From: Salipiger mucosus DSM 16094
GTDB lineage: Bacteria; Pseudomonadota; Alphaproteobacteria; Rhodobacterales; Rhodobacteraceae
Assembly: GCF_000442255.1 (NCBI RefSeq)
Contig: NZ_KE557276.1
Location: 111,216-175,215, forward strand
Length of the DNA stretch: 64,000 nt
Direction: 5' to 3'
Made by a program: the position numbers and the translations under genes. Below are positions 1 through 8,950 of the stretch, piece after piece. Under the pieces are notes generated by a model that was given only the letters and a program-made list of their open reading frames with translations, was not told where the DNA came from and made no database searches. The first letter of the stretch is position 1; each line of letters opens with the position of its first letter.

Positions 1-1689
1 GGCGTTGACCTTGTCGTCGCGCAGCAGGAAGTCGGGGTCGGTCGGCAGCGCGCCCTTCTTCGTGAAGCAGGTGAGCGGGACGCCCCAGGCGCGCTGGCGG
101 CTCAGCACCCAGTCGGGACGCGTCTCGATCATCGAGTGCAGGCGATTGCGGCCCGAGGGCGGGGTGAATTTCACCAGCTCGTCGATGGAGCGCAGCGCGC
201 GCTCGCGGATCGTGGTGCCGTAGCCGTCGTGGCCGTCGCCGACCTCGCGGTCGATGGCGGCGAACCACTGCGGCGTGTTGCGGAAGATGACCGGTGCCTT
301 GGAGCGCCACGAATGGGGGTAGCTGTGGGTCATGCGGCCGCGCGCGATGAGGCCGCCGGCCTCGACCAGCTTGGCGATCACCGCGCCGTTCGCCTTGCCT
401 TCCTTGCCCTTGCGGTCGAAGACCGTGAGCCCGGCGAAGAATGGCACATGCGGCAGGAATTCCGATTCCTCGCCCACGTTGTGCGTCATCCGGTCGAGCC
501 AGCCGCGCTTGAGGAAGCTCTCGTAGTCGTCCGCGCCGTGGCTGGGGGCGGTGTGCACGAAGCCGGTGCCGGCGTCGTCGGTGACATAGTCCGCGTCGAT
601 CATCGGCACGTCGTAGTCCCAGAAGCCCTCGGCGCCCTCGGCCCCGTTCAGTGGGTGCTCGAGCGTCAGCGTCGACAGCTCCTGCGGCGAGACATCGCGC
701 AGGCGGCGATACATCGTGTCCTCAAGCCGCGCGGCCGAGAGCGTCTGCTCGGCCAGCGCGTCGGCGAGGATGTAGCGGTCGCCGATCCTGGCCCAGCATT
801 CCTCGGGGCGGCCGGTGACCTCGTAGAGGCCGTAGGCGATCTCGGGCGAGTAGGCGACGGCCCGGTTCGAGGGGATGGTCCAGGGCGTGGTGGTCCAGAT
901 CACCACCTTGGCGCCCTGCAGGTCCTTGGCCAGAAGCTCGGAGTCGGCGCCGGCGAAATCGTCGTCCTCGCCCTCGGGCATGGCGACATGGCCGCCGCGC
1001 GCGATGCGGAAGGGCACCCAGATCGTGCTGCTCTTGTGGTCGTGATACTCGATCTCGGCCTCGGCCAGCGCGGTCTTCTCGACCGGCGACCACATCACCG
1101 GCTTGGAGCCCTGGTAGAGCGTGCCGGTCATGAGGAATTTCATGAACTCCTCGGCGATCACGCGCTCGGCGTGGAAGTTCATGGTGAGGTAGGGATCGGC
1201 CCAGTTGCCGGTGATCCCGAGGCGCTTGAACTCGTCGCGCTGGACGTCGATCCAGCCCTCGGCGAAGCGGCGGCATTCCTGGCGGAAGTCGACGACCGGC
1301 ACCTCGTCCTTGTTCTTGCCCTTGGCGCGGTACTGCTCCTCGATCTTCCACTCGATGGGCAGGCCGTGGCAGTCCCAGCCGGGGACGTAGCGCGCCTCGT
1401 GGCCCATCATCTGGTGGGCGCGCACGATCATGTCCTTGATCGTCTTGTTCAGCGCGTGACCGATGTGCAGGTGCCCGTTGGCGTACGGAGGGCCGTCGTG
1501 CAGCGTGAAGGGCGGGCGGTCGCCGGCCTGCGCACGCAGGCGGTCGTAGATGCCGATCTTCTCCCACCGCTCGAGCCAGCCGGGCTCTCGCTTGGGCAGA
1601 CCCGCGCGCATCGGAAAGTCCGTGCGGGGCAGGTTCAGCGTGTCCTTGTAGTCGGTCGTCTTGGAAGTATCAGGCGTGTCGGCGCACAT
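1..1689 (-). CDS. ileS: isoleucyl-tRNA synthetase, N-terminal 563 residues (runs off the window)
   Basis: This class I aminoacyl-tRNA synthetase charges tRNA-Ile in the cytoplasm. Translating the minus strand from an ATG at 1689 gives an open frame with no stop to position 1. The N-terminus carries the class I signature HIGH at about residues 75-78, inside a segment reading DGPPYANGHLHIGH. The GWDCHGLPIE segment typical of IleS follows, and a WTTTPWTIPSNRAV stretch belongs to the editing domain. The C-terminal part, including KMSKS, lies outside the window. The long plus-strand open frame over the same bases is a GC-driven shadow. Identification is firm. Confidence 0.95.
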   Translation of the reverse strand, partial: MCADTPDTSKTTDYKDTLNLPRTDFPMRAGLPKREPGWLERWEKIGIYDRLRAQAGDRPPFTLHDGPPYANGHLHIGHALNKTIKDMIVRAHQMMGHEARYVPGWDCHGLPIEWKIEEQYRAKGKNKDEVPVVDFRQECRRFAEGWIDVQRDEFKRLGITGNWADPYLTMNFHAERVIAEEFMKFLMTGTLYQGSKPVMWSPVEKTALAEAEIEYHDHKSSTIWVPFRIARGGHVAMPEGEDDDFAGADSELLAKDLQGAKVVIWTTTPWTIPSNRAVAYSPEIAYGLYEVTGRPEECWARIGDRYILADALAEQTLSAARLEDTMYRRLRDVSPQELSTLTLEHPLNGAEGAEGFWDYDVPMIDADYVTDDAGTGFVHTAPSHGADDYESFLKRGWLDRMTHNVGEESEFLPHVPFFAGLTVFDRKGKEGKANGAVIAKLVEAGGLIARGRMTHSYPHSWRSKAPVIFRNTPQWFAAIDREVGDGHDGYGTTIRERALRSIDELVKFTPPSGRNRLHSMIETRPDWVLSRQRAWGVPLTCFTKKGALPTDPDFLLRDDKVNA

Positions 1690-2113
1690 GGGATCGGTCC
1701 CGGAAGGTCGGTGTCGTCATGAAAGATGAAGGGCGGCGCGGCGGGGCGGACGCCTTGTCCCGGCGACTCCTGCTGTCAGAGCGCCGGGCATGTAATTCGA
1801 TGGATGATCGCGAGACAGGTCATCTTGCGCGGCCTTATAGGCGCGCGACTCGCGATGGTCCAGAGGCAGCGGGCGCGCAGGTTGGGGGGCGGAAATCCAC
1901 CGCCCCGACGGGATCTTGCGCCGGTTCCCGCCGATCGGGTCCCGGGGCGGTGGCTGGACGGCGGGGATCGGCGCAGGACGCGGGCCGGTTGTGGCGGTCG
2001 CATGCCGGTTTCGGGGCCTTCGCGCGAAGACCTGGGCCGGAAGCCGCGGTTCGTGGTTGGTGCTGTGTAAAGGCGCCGCCCGTGGCGCCGCACCATGCTG
2101 CAAGGACGCTGCC
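1690..2113. other. intergenic region with no supported gene
   Basis: These 424 bases lie between the ileS start and the small membrane protein at 2114. Several open frames cross the region on both strands, but all have arginine- and proline-rich translations typical of GC-rich non-coding DNA. The ileS promoter should lie here. A self-complementary GGCGCC pair at about 2073-2090 could form a short hairpin. Confidence 0.5.
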
Positions 2114-2326
2114 ATGCCCCGCGATACCAACGAACTGCCCCACGCGATGCTCTACGAGGACGTGTCGTCTCCGCGCCTGATCGCCGCCCGCCGCAGCGGC
2201 GGCTTCCTCGCCAGCCTGCTGGTCGGCGTGCTGATCGCGCTGGGTCTTATCGTCGGCATCAGCCTCCTGCGCACGACCGAACCGGTCGCGCCGCCCCCGG
2301 GCGGCACGTCGGCGCTGCTGGAGTGA
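2114..2326 (+). CDS. small single-pass membrane protein
   Basis: This is a 70-residue protein of unknown function. An AAGGA ribosome-binding site ends 7 bases before the ATG, so this start is preferred over an in-frame upstream one at 1916. The first ~28 residues are polar, and one strongly hydrophobic segment (about residues 30-50, FLASLLVGVLIALGLIVGIS) precedes a short proline-rich tail. The most likely topology is a single inner-membrane anchor. It stands alone between ileS and a convergent membrane protein gene. Confidence 0.7.
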   Translation: MPRDTNELPHAMLYEDVSSPRLIAARRSGGFLASLLVGVLIALGLIVGISLLRTTEPVAPPPGGTSALLE

Positions 2327-2340
2327 CGTGCGGGCCGGGC

Positions 2341-2739
2341 TCAGGCCGATGCCGGCACCTCGTGCGGCTGCAGCCCCGCGGCCGGTGACTGCGGCGCCGG
2401 GTGATGCAGCGGGACGGGGATATGCGCGATGCGGCGTTCGCGCATCCGGGCCTGCAGCCGGATCGTCATGGCGCCAAGGCCGGTGACGATCCAGAAGCTC
2501 TGGATCATCAGCGACGCGAGGTTGAAGTCATGCACGAGCGAGACCGTGACACAGACGGCCGCGATCGTGTTGAGGCCGAAATAGAGCATGCTGTCGCCCG
2601 AGATGGCCCTGGCCGACAGCATGGCGTAGCTGCCCGCGTAGAAGAGGAAGCCGATGACGCCGAGGCTGCGGGAAAAGTCGGCGAAATCCAGTCCGGCAAG
2701 CGGATCGGGCATGAAACGATCCCCGTTCATGAAATGCAT
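2341..2739 (-). CDS. CBU_0592-like small membrane protein
   Basis: This is a 132-residue integral membrane protein with about three hydrophobic segments (roughly residues 25-45, 48-68 and 75-95) and a polar basic tail. The spacing and the sequence around LYFGLNTIAAVCVT and QSFWIVTGLGAM resemble the CBU_0592 family of uncharacterised bacterial membrane proteins, recognised by eye only. A second in-frame ATG at 2712 could be the true start. It converges with the gene at 2114. Function unknown. Confidence 0.7.
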   Translation of the reverse strand: MHFMNGDRFMPDPLAGLDFADFSRSLGVIGFLFYAGSYAMLSARAISGDSMLYFGLNTIAAVCVTVSLVHDFNLASLMIQSFWIVTGLGAMTIRLQARMRERRIAHIPVPLHHPAPQSPAAGLQPHEVPASA

Positions 2740-2853
2740 CTGGAGTTTTGTCGGGTCTTTCAGCGCCGGAATTCAGTTGGCGCGATGACGTGACGGTAGC
2801 AGCGAATCGCCCTCCGCGGCACGGTGGAATTCCTGACCCGCGGACTGTGGGCC

Positions 2854-3555
2854 TCACGCCGAGAAGAGCGTGCCCACGACGTAGGCGATTCCCGCCGCCG
2901 CGCCCCCGATCAGCAGCGTTTCCGTGCCCGATCGCCACCACGGCGCCAGGGACCAATGGCTCTTGTAGGCGCCGATCCCGAAGAAGGTGACCAGCGTCAG
3001 GACCGTCGCCAGTTCGAAGGCGCTTGCCAGGGCCAGCAGGAAGGGCAGCAGAGGCACCATCCCGGCGGCGAGGAAGGCGCCGAAGGTCGCCAGCGCCGCG
3101 CGCATCGGGTGCGGGTCATGCGCGCTGAGACCGTGCTCTCCGTCGAGCAGAAGCGCGATCCAGCGGTCGCGGTCCTGCGTGACCTGGTCGGTCGCGGCTT
3201 CGAGCGTGTCGCCCGAGAGCCCCTTGTCGGCCAGCGTGGCGCGCAGCGCGGTGCGGGCCTCGGCGGGGTCGCGGTCGATCCGTGCCGCCTCGAGGCCGCG
3301 CAGGCGGGCAAGGTCGTCGTGCTCGGCCTTGGTGGCCGAGTAGTTGCCGGCGGCCATGGAAAAGCCGTCGGCCAGCACGTTGGCGAACCCCAGCGCGAGG
3401 ATCACGAAGGGCGAGAGCCCCGCGCCCGCGACGCCCGCGACGATGGCGAAGGTGGTGACGGAGCCGTCGATGGCCCCGTAGACGATGTCGCGCAGGTGGC
3501 CGTGCCCGTCGCGGCGCGGCGGGGCTGGAGTGTCGGTCTTGCTGGGTTCGGTCAT
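2854..3555 (-). CDS. VIT1/CCC1-family transporter
   Basis: This 233-residue inner-membrane protein resembles the VIT1/CCC1 family, whose members move Fe2+ or Mn2+ across membranes. The first membrane segment carries IVYGAIDGSVTTFAIVAG, and the second carries FANVLADGFSMAAGNY, both characteristic of the family. A charged loop with acidic residues follows, as in VIT metal-binding regions, and three C-terminal membrane segments close the protein. The start at 3555 is chosen because an AGGGA site lies just upstream; an in-frame ATG at 3618 lacks this. The ion transported cannot be told from sequence. Confidence 0.88.
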   Translation of the reverse strand: MTEPSKTDTPAPPRRDGHGHLRDIVYGAIDGSVTTFAIVAGVAGAGLSPFVILALGFANVLADGFSMAAGNYSATKAEHDDLARLRGLEAARIDRDPAEARTALRATLADKGLSGDTLEAATDQVTQDRDRWIALLLDGEHGLSAHDPHPMRAALATFGAFLAAGMVPLLPFLLALASAFELATVLTLVTFFGIGAYKSHWSLAPWWRSGTETLLIGGAAAGIAYVVGTLFSA

Positions 3556-3625
3556 GGCATGTCCCTGGCTGGGCACAGCCTCGCAGGCCGGGGCCCGCGC
3601 GGCCATGAGCCATGTCAAGATCGGG

Positions 3626-4633
3626 CTACTTGCCCGAGGTCTGCACGAGGCCCGACAGCGATGTGCGGATGATCTCCCGCACCGAGGGGCGCTTGCGGCG
3701 GGCGAAGGGCAGGGGGCGGCAGACCTCGATCGCGGCGACGCCGACGCGGGCGGTGAGCGCCCCGTTCATCAGCCCCTCGCCGAAGCGCCGCGAGAGCTTG
3801 GCAAGGATGCCGCCGCCCAGCACCGGCTCGAGCATGTCGTCGGCCACGGCCACCGCGCCGGTCGCCACGAGGTGCGACATCACCGCCCGCAGCAGCCGCC
3901 AGCTGCCCAGCGTCCCCGAGCGTCCGCCGTAGATCTCGGCAATCCGCCGGATCATGCGCACGTTGGCCGAAAGCGCCGCCACCACGTCGGCCAGCGCCAG
4001 CGGCACCAGTGCGGTCACGGCCGCCACCTGCCGGGCCGCGGCCTCGACCTCGCGCCGTGCGGCGGCGTCGAGCGGGGCCAGCAGCTCGGTCTCGGCGACG
4101 CCCAGCAGGCCCGAGGCATCGAAGACCTCGGCCTCGCGCTCGCGCAGGCGCTCGCGCCCCCAGCGGGTGTCGTCGCGGCCCTTGTAGAGCGCCGCGAGAT
4201 CGCGCGTCACGGCGCGCGCGGCCTTGAGGTCCTCGCCCGCGAGCGCCGCGTCGGCGGCGCGGTGCAGCGCGTCGACGCGCTTGAGCCGCGAGATGACGGC
4301 GATCTCCTTGACCACGATCATCACCACGACCAGCGCGAAGAGCGCCATAAGCGCGGTCACCGCCCAGCCCAGCCAGGGCACGGAGGCCACGAGGTCGGTC
4401 ACGAAGCGCCAGGCGGCGATCGAGACCAGCGTGCCCACCAGCATCCCCAGCAGCGCCCAGAACCAGCGCGCCAGCCGCGACGAGCGGCGCGAGGTGAGCG
4501 CGGCGACGGTGGTCATCGCCTCGCCGCGCGGACCGGGGCTTTCGGGGTCGGGGACGGGCGGCGCCTCGGACGGGGTCTGGCCCGGAGCAGACTCGTCGAG
4601 GTCGATGAGAACGGGGCCCTTGCGGTCACTCAT
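3626..4633 (-). CDS. DUF697/TIGR01620 (YcjF-like) inner-membrane protein
   Basis: This 335-residue protein resembles the YcjF/TIGR01620 family, which usually sits beside YcjX-type GTPase-like proteins and is linked to envelope stress. The N-terminus is acidic and disordered. Two hydrophobic segments follow at about residues 58-80 and 88-110, then a long Ala/Arg-rich helical domain. The C-terminus carries the DUF697-like stretch with RMIRRIAEIYGGR and GILAKLSRRFGEG. Its ATG overlaps the stop of the acetyltransferase gene (ATGA), and that gene in turn overlaps ycjX, so the three form one leftward operon. Confidence 0.85.
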   Translation of the reverse strand: MSDRKGPVLIDLDESAPGQTPSEAPPVPDPESPGPRGEAMTTVAALTSRRSSRLARWFWALLGMLVGTLVSIAAWRFVTDLVASVPWLGWAVTALMALFALVVVMIVVKEIAVISRLKRVDALHRAADAALAGEDLKAARAVTRDLAALYKGRDDTRWGRERLREREAEVFDASGLLGVAETELLAPLDAAARREVEAAARQVAAVTALVPLALADVVAALSANVRMIRRIAEIYGGRSGTLGSWRLLRAVMSHLVATGAVAVADDMLEPVLGGGILAKLSRRFGEGLMNGALTARVGVAAIEVCRPLPFARRKRPSVREIIRTSLSGLVQTSGK

Positions 4634-5121
4634 GGCGCGGCCTTTCCTGCGGCGTGATCCGGGGCGGCGACGGCGTGGCCTCGGCGCTCCCAGCGGTAGT
4701 GGACGTCGGGCAGCCCTTCGTCGTTGTCGCGGCCGTCGCCGAGATGCACCTCGGCAAAGCCCGCGCGTTCGTAGAACCGCCGCGCGCCGCTGTTGGCGGC
4801 AAAGGTCCAGAGCTCGAGCCGGTCGCAGGCCCGCTGAGCCTCCCCGATCAGGGCTCGGCCCAGCCCGGTCCCGCGCGCGGGACCGGCCACGAAAAGCGCG
4901 TGCACATAGGCCCCCTCGCGGGCGAGAAAGCCCAGCGGCGCGCCTGCGGCGTCCTCGGCCACGGTCACCCATCCCGCGTCGATCATCCGACCGGCGTGGG
5001 CGATGTCCTGCGCCCCGCTGTGCAGGCGCGGCTTCCAGGCGCGCTGGGCGACGGCCTCGGTCATCAGCGCGCCGAGCGTGCCGGCATCGGTCGAGCGCGC
5101 CGGGCGCAGGCGCGCGGTCAC
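4630..5121 (-). CDS. GNAT-family N-acetyltransferase
   Basis: This 163-residue protein has the GNAT fold. The acetyl-CoA loop is visible as ARGTGLGRALIGEA (about residues 80-94), with the following NSGARRFYERAGF segment as motif B. The substrate is unknown. It sits between the ycjX-like and DUF697 genes with 4-base overlaps on both sides, so the three are translationally coupled. An acetyltransferase inside the YcjX/YcjF pair suggests a linked role, but that is only inferred from position. Confidence 0.85.
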   Translation of the reverse strand: MTARLRPARSTDAGTLGALMTEAVAQRAWKPRLHSGAQDIAHAGRMIDAGWVTVAEDAAGAPLGFLAREGAYVHALFVAGPARGTGLGRALIGEAQRACDRLELWTFAANSGARRFYERAGFAEVHLGDGRDNDEGLPDVHYRWERRGHAVAAPDHAAGKAAP

Positions 5122-6569
5122 AGCCGGTCTCCGATCAGCACCTGCGCGGCCCGGTCGAGCCGGATGTGCGGCGGGCCCTCGCCGGGCTTCAGCGTCAGCG
5201 GCGCGGGCGCGAAGCGCATGATGGAATAGTCGCCGTCGAGCCAGGCCTTGGCGCCGTCGCGCGCGGGCCGCAGCAGGTGGCCCGGGTCCTCGGGCAGCTC
5301 GCCGGGATGGAAGGCCGCCTGCCGCCCGCGCGTGCCGTCATCGTTGAGCAGCGTGCCCCGCACGCACTCCAGCGCCTGGCCCTGGTGGGTGATCGTCTCC
5401 TCGACGGTGGCGCGCAGGGCGGCGATGGACATGGCCTGCGTTTCGGCGCCCGAGAACTGCGCGCGATCCGCGGCCTCGCGGGTGAGCGCCTGCATGACCC
5501 CTGTCAGGCGTGCGTGCTGGGTGTGGTGCAGGTGATCGGCCTTGGTCGCGGCGAAGAGGATCTTCTCGACCCGCTTGCCCATCAGCACCTGCCGCAGGAA
5601 GGCATTCGATCCCGGCCGGAAGGCGCCGAGGATCTCGGCCATGGTGCGGCGCAGGTCCTCGACCGCGGCGGGCCCGGCGTGGATCGCCCCCAGCGCGTCG
5701 ACCAGCACCACCTGCCGGTCGATGCGCGAGAAATGATCGCGGAAAAAGGGGCGCACGATCTCGCGCTTGTAGGCCTCGAACCGCCGCGCCATCTCGTCTG
5801 CGAGGCTGCCAGCCCCGCGCGAGAAGACCGAGCGACGGCGCCCCTCGCCGGTGTCGGGCAGGGGCGCGAAGGTCAGCATGGCGCTGCCTTCCTTCTCGCC
5901 CGGCAGCAGGAAGCGCCCGGGCGTGCAGTCGGAGTAGCCCGCGTCGCGCGCCCGGTGCAGCGCCGAGGTGAAGCTGGCGGCGAGCGCCTTGGCGCGCGTT
6001 TCCTCGAAAGGTCGTGCGGCGTCCTCGTTGCGGGCCATGGCAAGGAACTCGGTCGCGCCGGGGCGCTCCTGCATCCGCGCCAGCGTCTCCGCCGACCATT
6101 CGGCATAGCTCTTGTCCATGAGCCCGAGGTCGAGCAGCCACTCGCCGGGATAGTCCACGATGTCGACATGCACCCGCCGCGCGCCCGAGAGCCCCGCCAG
6201 CAGTCCCGTCGGCCGCACCTTGAGCGAGAGCCGCAACTGGCTGATCGCGCGGGTGCTGTCGGGCCAGTGCGGCGTGCGGGCGGTGAGCGCGCCGAGGTGC
6301 GTTTCGTAGTCGAAGCGCGGCATGGTGTCGTCGGGCTGCGGCTGCAGGAAGGCGGCCAAGATTCGCCCCTCGGATTCCGCCGCGAGCTGCGGCATGCGCC
6401 CCCGGTCGAGCAGGTTCGCCACCAGCGAGGTGATGAAGACCGTCTTGCCCGCCCGCGACAGGCCGGTGACGCCAAGCCGGATGACCGGCTCGCCAAAGGT
6501 GCCGCTCAGCGAGTCCGTCACGTTCTCGACGCCGCGTGTCAGCGTGTCGGCGATGGTTCCGATGACCAA
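5118..6569 (-). CDS. ycjX: YcjX-family (DUF463) P-loop protein
   Basis: This 483-residue P-loop protein belongs to the YcjX/DUF463 family, often called stress-induced and GTPase-like. A Walker A motif GLSRAGKT lies at residues 36-43, and the DYPGEWLLDL segment matches the family's Walker B region. I choose a TTG start at 6569 because AAGGGGG lies about 5 bases upstream and VIGTIADTLTRG directly follows. The longer frame starting at 6659 would overrun the divergent truA promoter. It is the first gene of the three-gene operon. Confidence 0.88.
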   Translation of the reverse strand: MVIGTIADTLTRGVENVTDSLSGTFGEPVIRLGVTGLSRAGKTVFITSLVANLLDRGRMPQLAAESEGRILAAFLQPQPDDTMPRFDYETHLGALTARTPHWPDSTRAISQLRLSLKVRPTGLLAGLSGARRVHVDIVDYPGEWLLDLGLMDKSYAEWSAETLARMQERPGATEFLAMARNEDAARPFEETRAKALAASFTSALHRARDAGYSDCTPGRFLLPGEKEGSAMLTFAPLPDTGEGRRRSVFSRGAGSLADEMARRFEAYKREIVRPFFRDHFSRIDRQVVLVDALGAIHAGPAAVEDLRRTMAEILGAFRPGSNAFLRQVLMGKRVEKILFAATKADHLHHTQHARLTGVMQALTREAADRAQFSGAETQAMSIAALRATVEETITHQGQALECVRGTLLNDDGTRGRQAAFHPGELPEDPGHLLRPARDGAKAWLDGDYSIMRFAPAPLTLKPGEGPPHIRLDRAAQVLIGDRL

Positions 6570-6675
6570 GGATGCCCCCTTGTTTCCGTTGACCCCTAGA
6601 TAGACCCGGCAGCGCGGGCTTGCCAGAGGGGGCGGCGGGATGGACGCGGGCGCGGCCATTGGCTAAGGGGCTGAC

Positions 6676-7443
6676 ATGCCCCGATACGCGCTCTTGGTGG
6701 AATACGACGGCGGGCCCTTCTCGGGCTGGCAGCGGCAGAAGGATCAGCCCTCGGTGCAGGGCGCGATCGAGGCCGCGCTGGCGAAACTCGAAAAGCGCGA
6801 CCATTCCATCGCCGCCGCCGGGCGCACCGACGCGGGCGTGCATGCGCGCGGGCAGGTGGCGCATTGCGACATGGAAAAGGATTGGGACCCTTTCCGCCTG
6901 TCCGAGGCGCTGAACTTCCACCTCAAGCCGGCGCCGGTGGCGATCCGCGCCTGCGCCCTTGTGTCCGGGGACTGGCACGCGCGCTTCTCGGCGGTGGAGC
7001 GGCGGTATGTCTTCCGCCTGCTGATGCGCCGCGCGCCCGCCACGCTCGAGGCGGGGCAGGTCTGGCGGGTGATGAACCCGCTCGACGTCGCGGCCATGCG
7101 CGAGGGTGCGGTGCACCTCGTCGGGCACCACGATTTCACGACCTTCCGCTCGACCATCTGCCAGGCCGCCTCGCCGGTGAAGACCATGGACGAGATCCGC
7201 ATCGAGCCCGCGGAAACGGGCGCCGGCCCCGAGGTGCATTTCTTCCTGCGCGCGCGCAGTTTCCTTCACAACCAGGTGCGCAGCATCGTCGGCACGCTCG
7301 AGCGGGTGGGCGCGGGGACCTGGGCCCCGGAGGATGTCAAACACGCGCTCGAGGCCCGCGACCGCGCCGCCTGCGGCCCGGTCTGCCCGCCGCAGGGGCT
7401 CTACCTCGACGGGGTGGGCTACCCCGACGATCCCTTCGCCTGA
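6676..7443 (+). CDS. truA: tRNA pseudouridine(38-40) synthase
   Basis: TruA converts uridines 38, 39 and 40 of the tRNA anticodon stem-loop to pseudouridine. The 255-residue protein has normal family length. The catalytic aspartate is visible as D52 in the motif [14 protein letters not shown]. The C-terminal motif [15 protein letters not shown] is also diagnostic. An AAGGGG ribosome-binding site lies just before the ATG. It is transcribed divergently from ycjX. Confidence 0.97.
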   Translation: MPRYALLVEYDGGPFSGWQRQKDQPSVQGAIEAALAKLEKRDHSIAAAGRTDAGVHARGQVAHCDMEKDWDPFRLSEALNFHLKPAPVAIRACALVSGDWHARFSAVERRYVFRLLMRRAPATLEAGQVWRVMNPLDVAAMREGAVHLVGHHDFTTFRSTICQAASPVKTMDEIRIEPAETGAGPEVHFFLRARSFLHNQVRSIVGTLERVGAGTWAPEDVKHALEARDRAACGPVCPPQGLYLDGVGYPDDPFA

Positions 7444-7490
7444 GCCGCCGCTTCGGGGCCCAAAAATTGCGCGCGGCCCCGGATTCCCGC

Positions 7491-7518
7491 TTGCACCGAG
7501 GCGAATCCTCGGTATGAG
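7491..7518 (+). promoter_or_regulatory. candidate argD leader promoter
   Basis: A TTGCAC box at 7491-7496 and a TATGAG box at 7513-7518 are 16 bases apart, a plausible sigma-70 spacing. Transcription would start near 7525-7526, exactly at the ATG of the 10-residue leader reading frame, which would make that frame leaderless. The boxes are imperfect matches, so this is an inference. Confidence 0.4.
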
Positions 7519-7525
7519 CGAGGCC

Positions 7526-7558
7526 ATGACTAACGCGCTTCGCATCCGACGAGCCTGA
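7526..7558 (+). CDS. candidate arginine leader peptide upstream of argD
   Basis: This open frame encodes [10 protein letters not shown]. Three of its ten residues are arginine, two in tandem as CGA codons, which are rarely used in high-GC genes like those here. The next gene is argD, an arginine-pathway gene. The arrangement matches the known logic of attenuation leaders, where scarcity of the end-product amino acid stalls the ribosome. A 7-bp GC hairpin follows at 7571-7589, without a U-tract. A longer frame starts at 7514. Function is inferred from codon content and position only. Confidence 0.4.
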   Translation: MTNALRIRRA

Positions 7559-7677
7559 GCTCTTCCATCCCGCGCCCCCAACGGGCGCGCCGCCGACGCG
7601 TGTCATACTACCCCCGCAAACTTGACTCGGCCCCTGCCGCTTGGCACCTATCGGGCTTCCTGAGAAAGGATACGACC

Positions 7678-8853
7678 ATGATCCCCGCCGTCCTGCCGAC
7701 CTACAACCGCGCGCCCCTGCACTTCGTGAAGGGCGAAGGCTCCTGGCTGGTCGAGGAAGACGGGCGCCGATTCCTCGATCTCGGGTCGGGCATCGCGGTC
7801 AACGCGCTGGGCCACGCCAACCCCGACCTCGTCGCCGCGCTGACCGAGCAGGCGAACAAGCTCTGGCACGTCTCCAACCTCTACGAGATCCCCCAGCAGG
7901 AGGCGCTGGCCGAGAAGCTGGTCGCTTCCAGCTTCGCCGACACGGTCTTCTTCACCAACTCGGGCACAGAGAGCTGCGAGCTGGCCGTCAAGATGGCGCG
8001 CAAGTACTGGTTCGAGAAGGGCCACCCCGAAAAGGTCGAGATCATCACCTTCTCCGGCTGCTTCCACGGCCGGTCGACCGCGGCGATCGCCGCCAGCGGG
8101 TCCGAGAAGATGGTCAAGGGCTTCGGCCCGGTGCTGCCCGGCTTCCGGCACGTCGACTGGGGCGACCACGACGCGCTGCACGCCGCGATCAACGAGAACA
8201 CCGCCGCCATCCTCGTCGAGCCGATCCAGGGCGAGGGTGGCATCCGCCCGCTGCCCGACCAGTGCCTGCAGGGTCTGCGCAAGCTCTGCGACGAGAAGGG
8301 TGTGCTGCTGGTCCTCGACGAGGTCCAGTGCGGCATGGGCCGGACCGGCCGGCTCTTCGCGCATGAATGGGCGGGCGTCGATCCCGATATCATGATGGTC
8401 GCCAAGGGCATCGGCGGCGGCTTCCCGCTCGGCGCGGTGCTGGCCACCGAGGAGGCCGCGACCGGCATGGTCGCCGGCACCCACGGCTCGACCTACGGCG
8501 GCAACCCGCTGGCGTGCGCCGTGGGCGCGGCGGTCATGGACCGCGTCGCCGACCCGGATTTCCTCGAGGACGTCAACCGCCGCGCGGGCCTGCTCTCGCA
8601 GAAGCTCGAGGGTCTCGTCGCCGCGCACCCGGACGTCTTCGAGGGCGTTCGCGGCCTCGGCCTGATGATCGGCCTGAAGTGCCGCAAGGCGCCCGCGGAT
8701 CTCGTGAAGGCGGGCTACGACGCCGGCGTCATCACCGTGCCCGCGGCAGACAACGTGCTGCGCCTGCTGCCCGCGCTCAACATCACCGATGACGAGATCG
8801 CCGAGGCCGTCTCGCGTCTCGACGCCGCCGCCACCGCCGTCGAGGCCGCCTGA
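7678..8853 (+). CDS. argD: acetylornithine aminotransferase
   Basis: This PLP enzyme makes N-acetylornithine from N-acetylglutamate semialdehyde in arginine synthesis. The 391-residue length is normal. The PLP lysine is K243 in [14 protein letters not shown], and the cofactor aspartate is D214 in [14 protein letters not shown]. The [13 protein letters not shown] and [11 protein letters not shown] segments are typical of class III aminotransferases of the ArgD type. The start follows a GAAAGGA site. argF lies 97 bases downstream on the same strand, so the two likely form one transcript. Confidence 0.95.
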   Translation: MIPAVLPTYNRAPLHFVKGEGSWLVEEDGRRFLDLGSGIAVNALGHANPDLVAALTEQANKLWHVSNLYEIPQQEALAEKLVASSFADTVFFTNSGTESCELAVKMARKYWFEKGHPEKVEIITFSGCFHGRSTAAIAASGSEKMVKGFGPVLPGFRHVDWGDHDALHAAINENTAAILVEPIQGEGGIRPLPDQCLQGLRKLCDEKGVLLVLDEVQCGMGRTGRLFAHEWAGVDPDIMMVAKGIGGGFPLGAVLATEEAATGMVAGTHGSTYGGNPLACAVGAAVMDRVADPDFLEDVNRRAGLLSQKLEGLVAAHPDVFEGVRGLGLMIGLKCRKAPADLVKAGYDAGVITVPAADNVLRLLPALNITDDEIAEAVSRLDAAATAVEAA

Positions 8854-8903
8854 GAGGCATCTTCTGGCTGCAAGTATCCCGGGGTGAATGCGGCGCAGCC
8901 GCA

Positions 8904-8920
8904 GAGGGGCAGCGCCCCTC
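8904..8920. repeat. short palindrome in the argD-argF spacer
   Basis: A perfect inverted repeat, GAGGGGC-AGC-GCCCCTC, lies between argD and argF in a locally GC-rich spacer that also reads GCGGCGCAGCCGC. It resembles the short extragenic palindromes common in this group of bacteria. It lacks a T-run, so it is more likely an mRNA-stability or repeat element than a terminator. Confidence 0.45.
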
Positions 8921-8950
8921 CACCGCCCCCACAGAGTGAAGACGACCGAC

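Noticed and set aside
136..1722. Long plus-strand frame of 528 codons
   Set aside because: It is antisense to ileS, which has full motif support; the translation is Arg/Ala/His-rich and lacks any domain.
4224..6599. Long plus-strand frame over the acetyltransferase and ycjX
   Set aside because: Composition is a GC-wobble shadow and the minus strand carries well-defined proteins.
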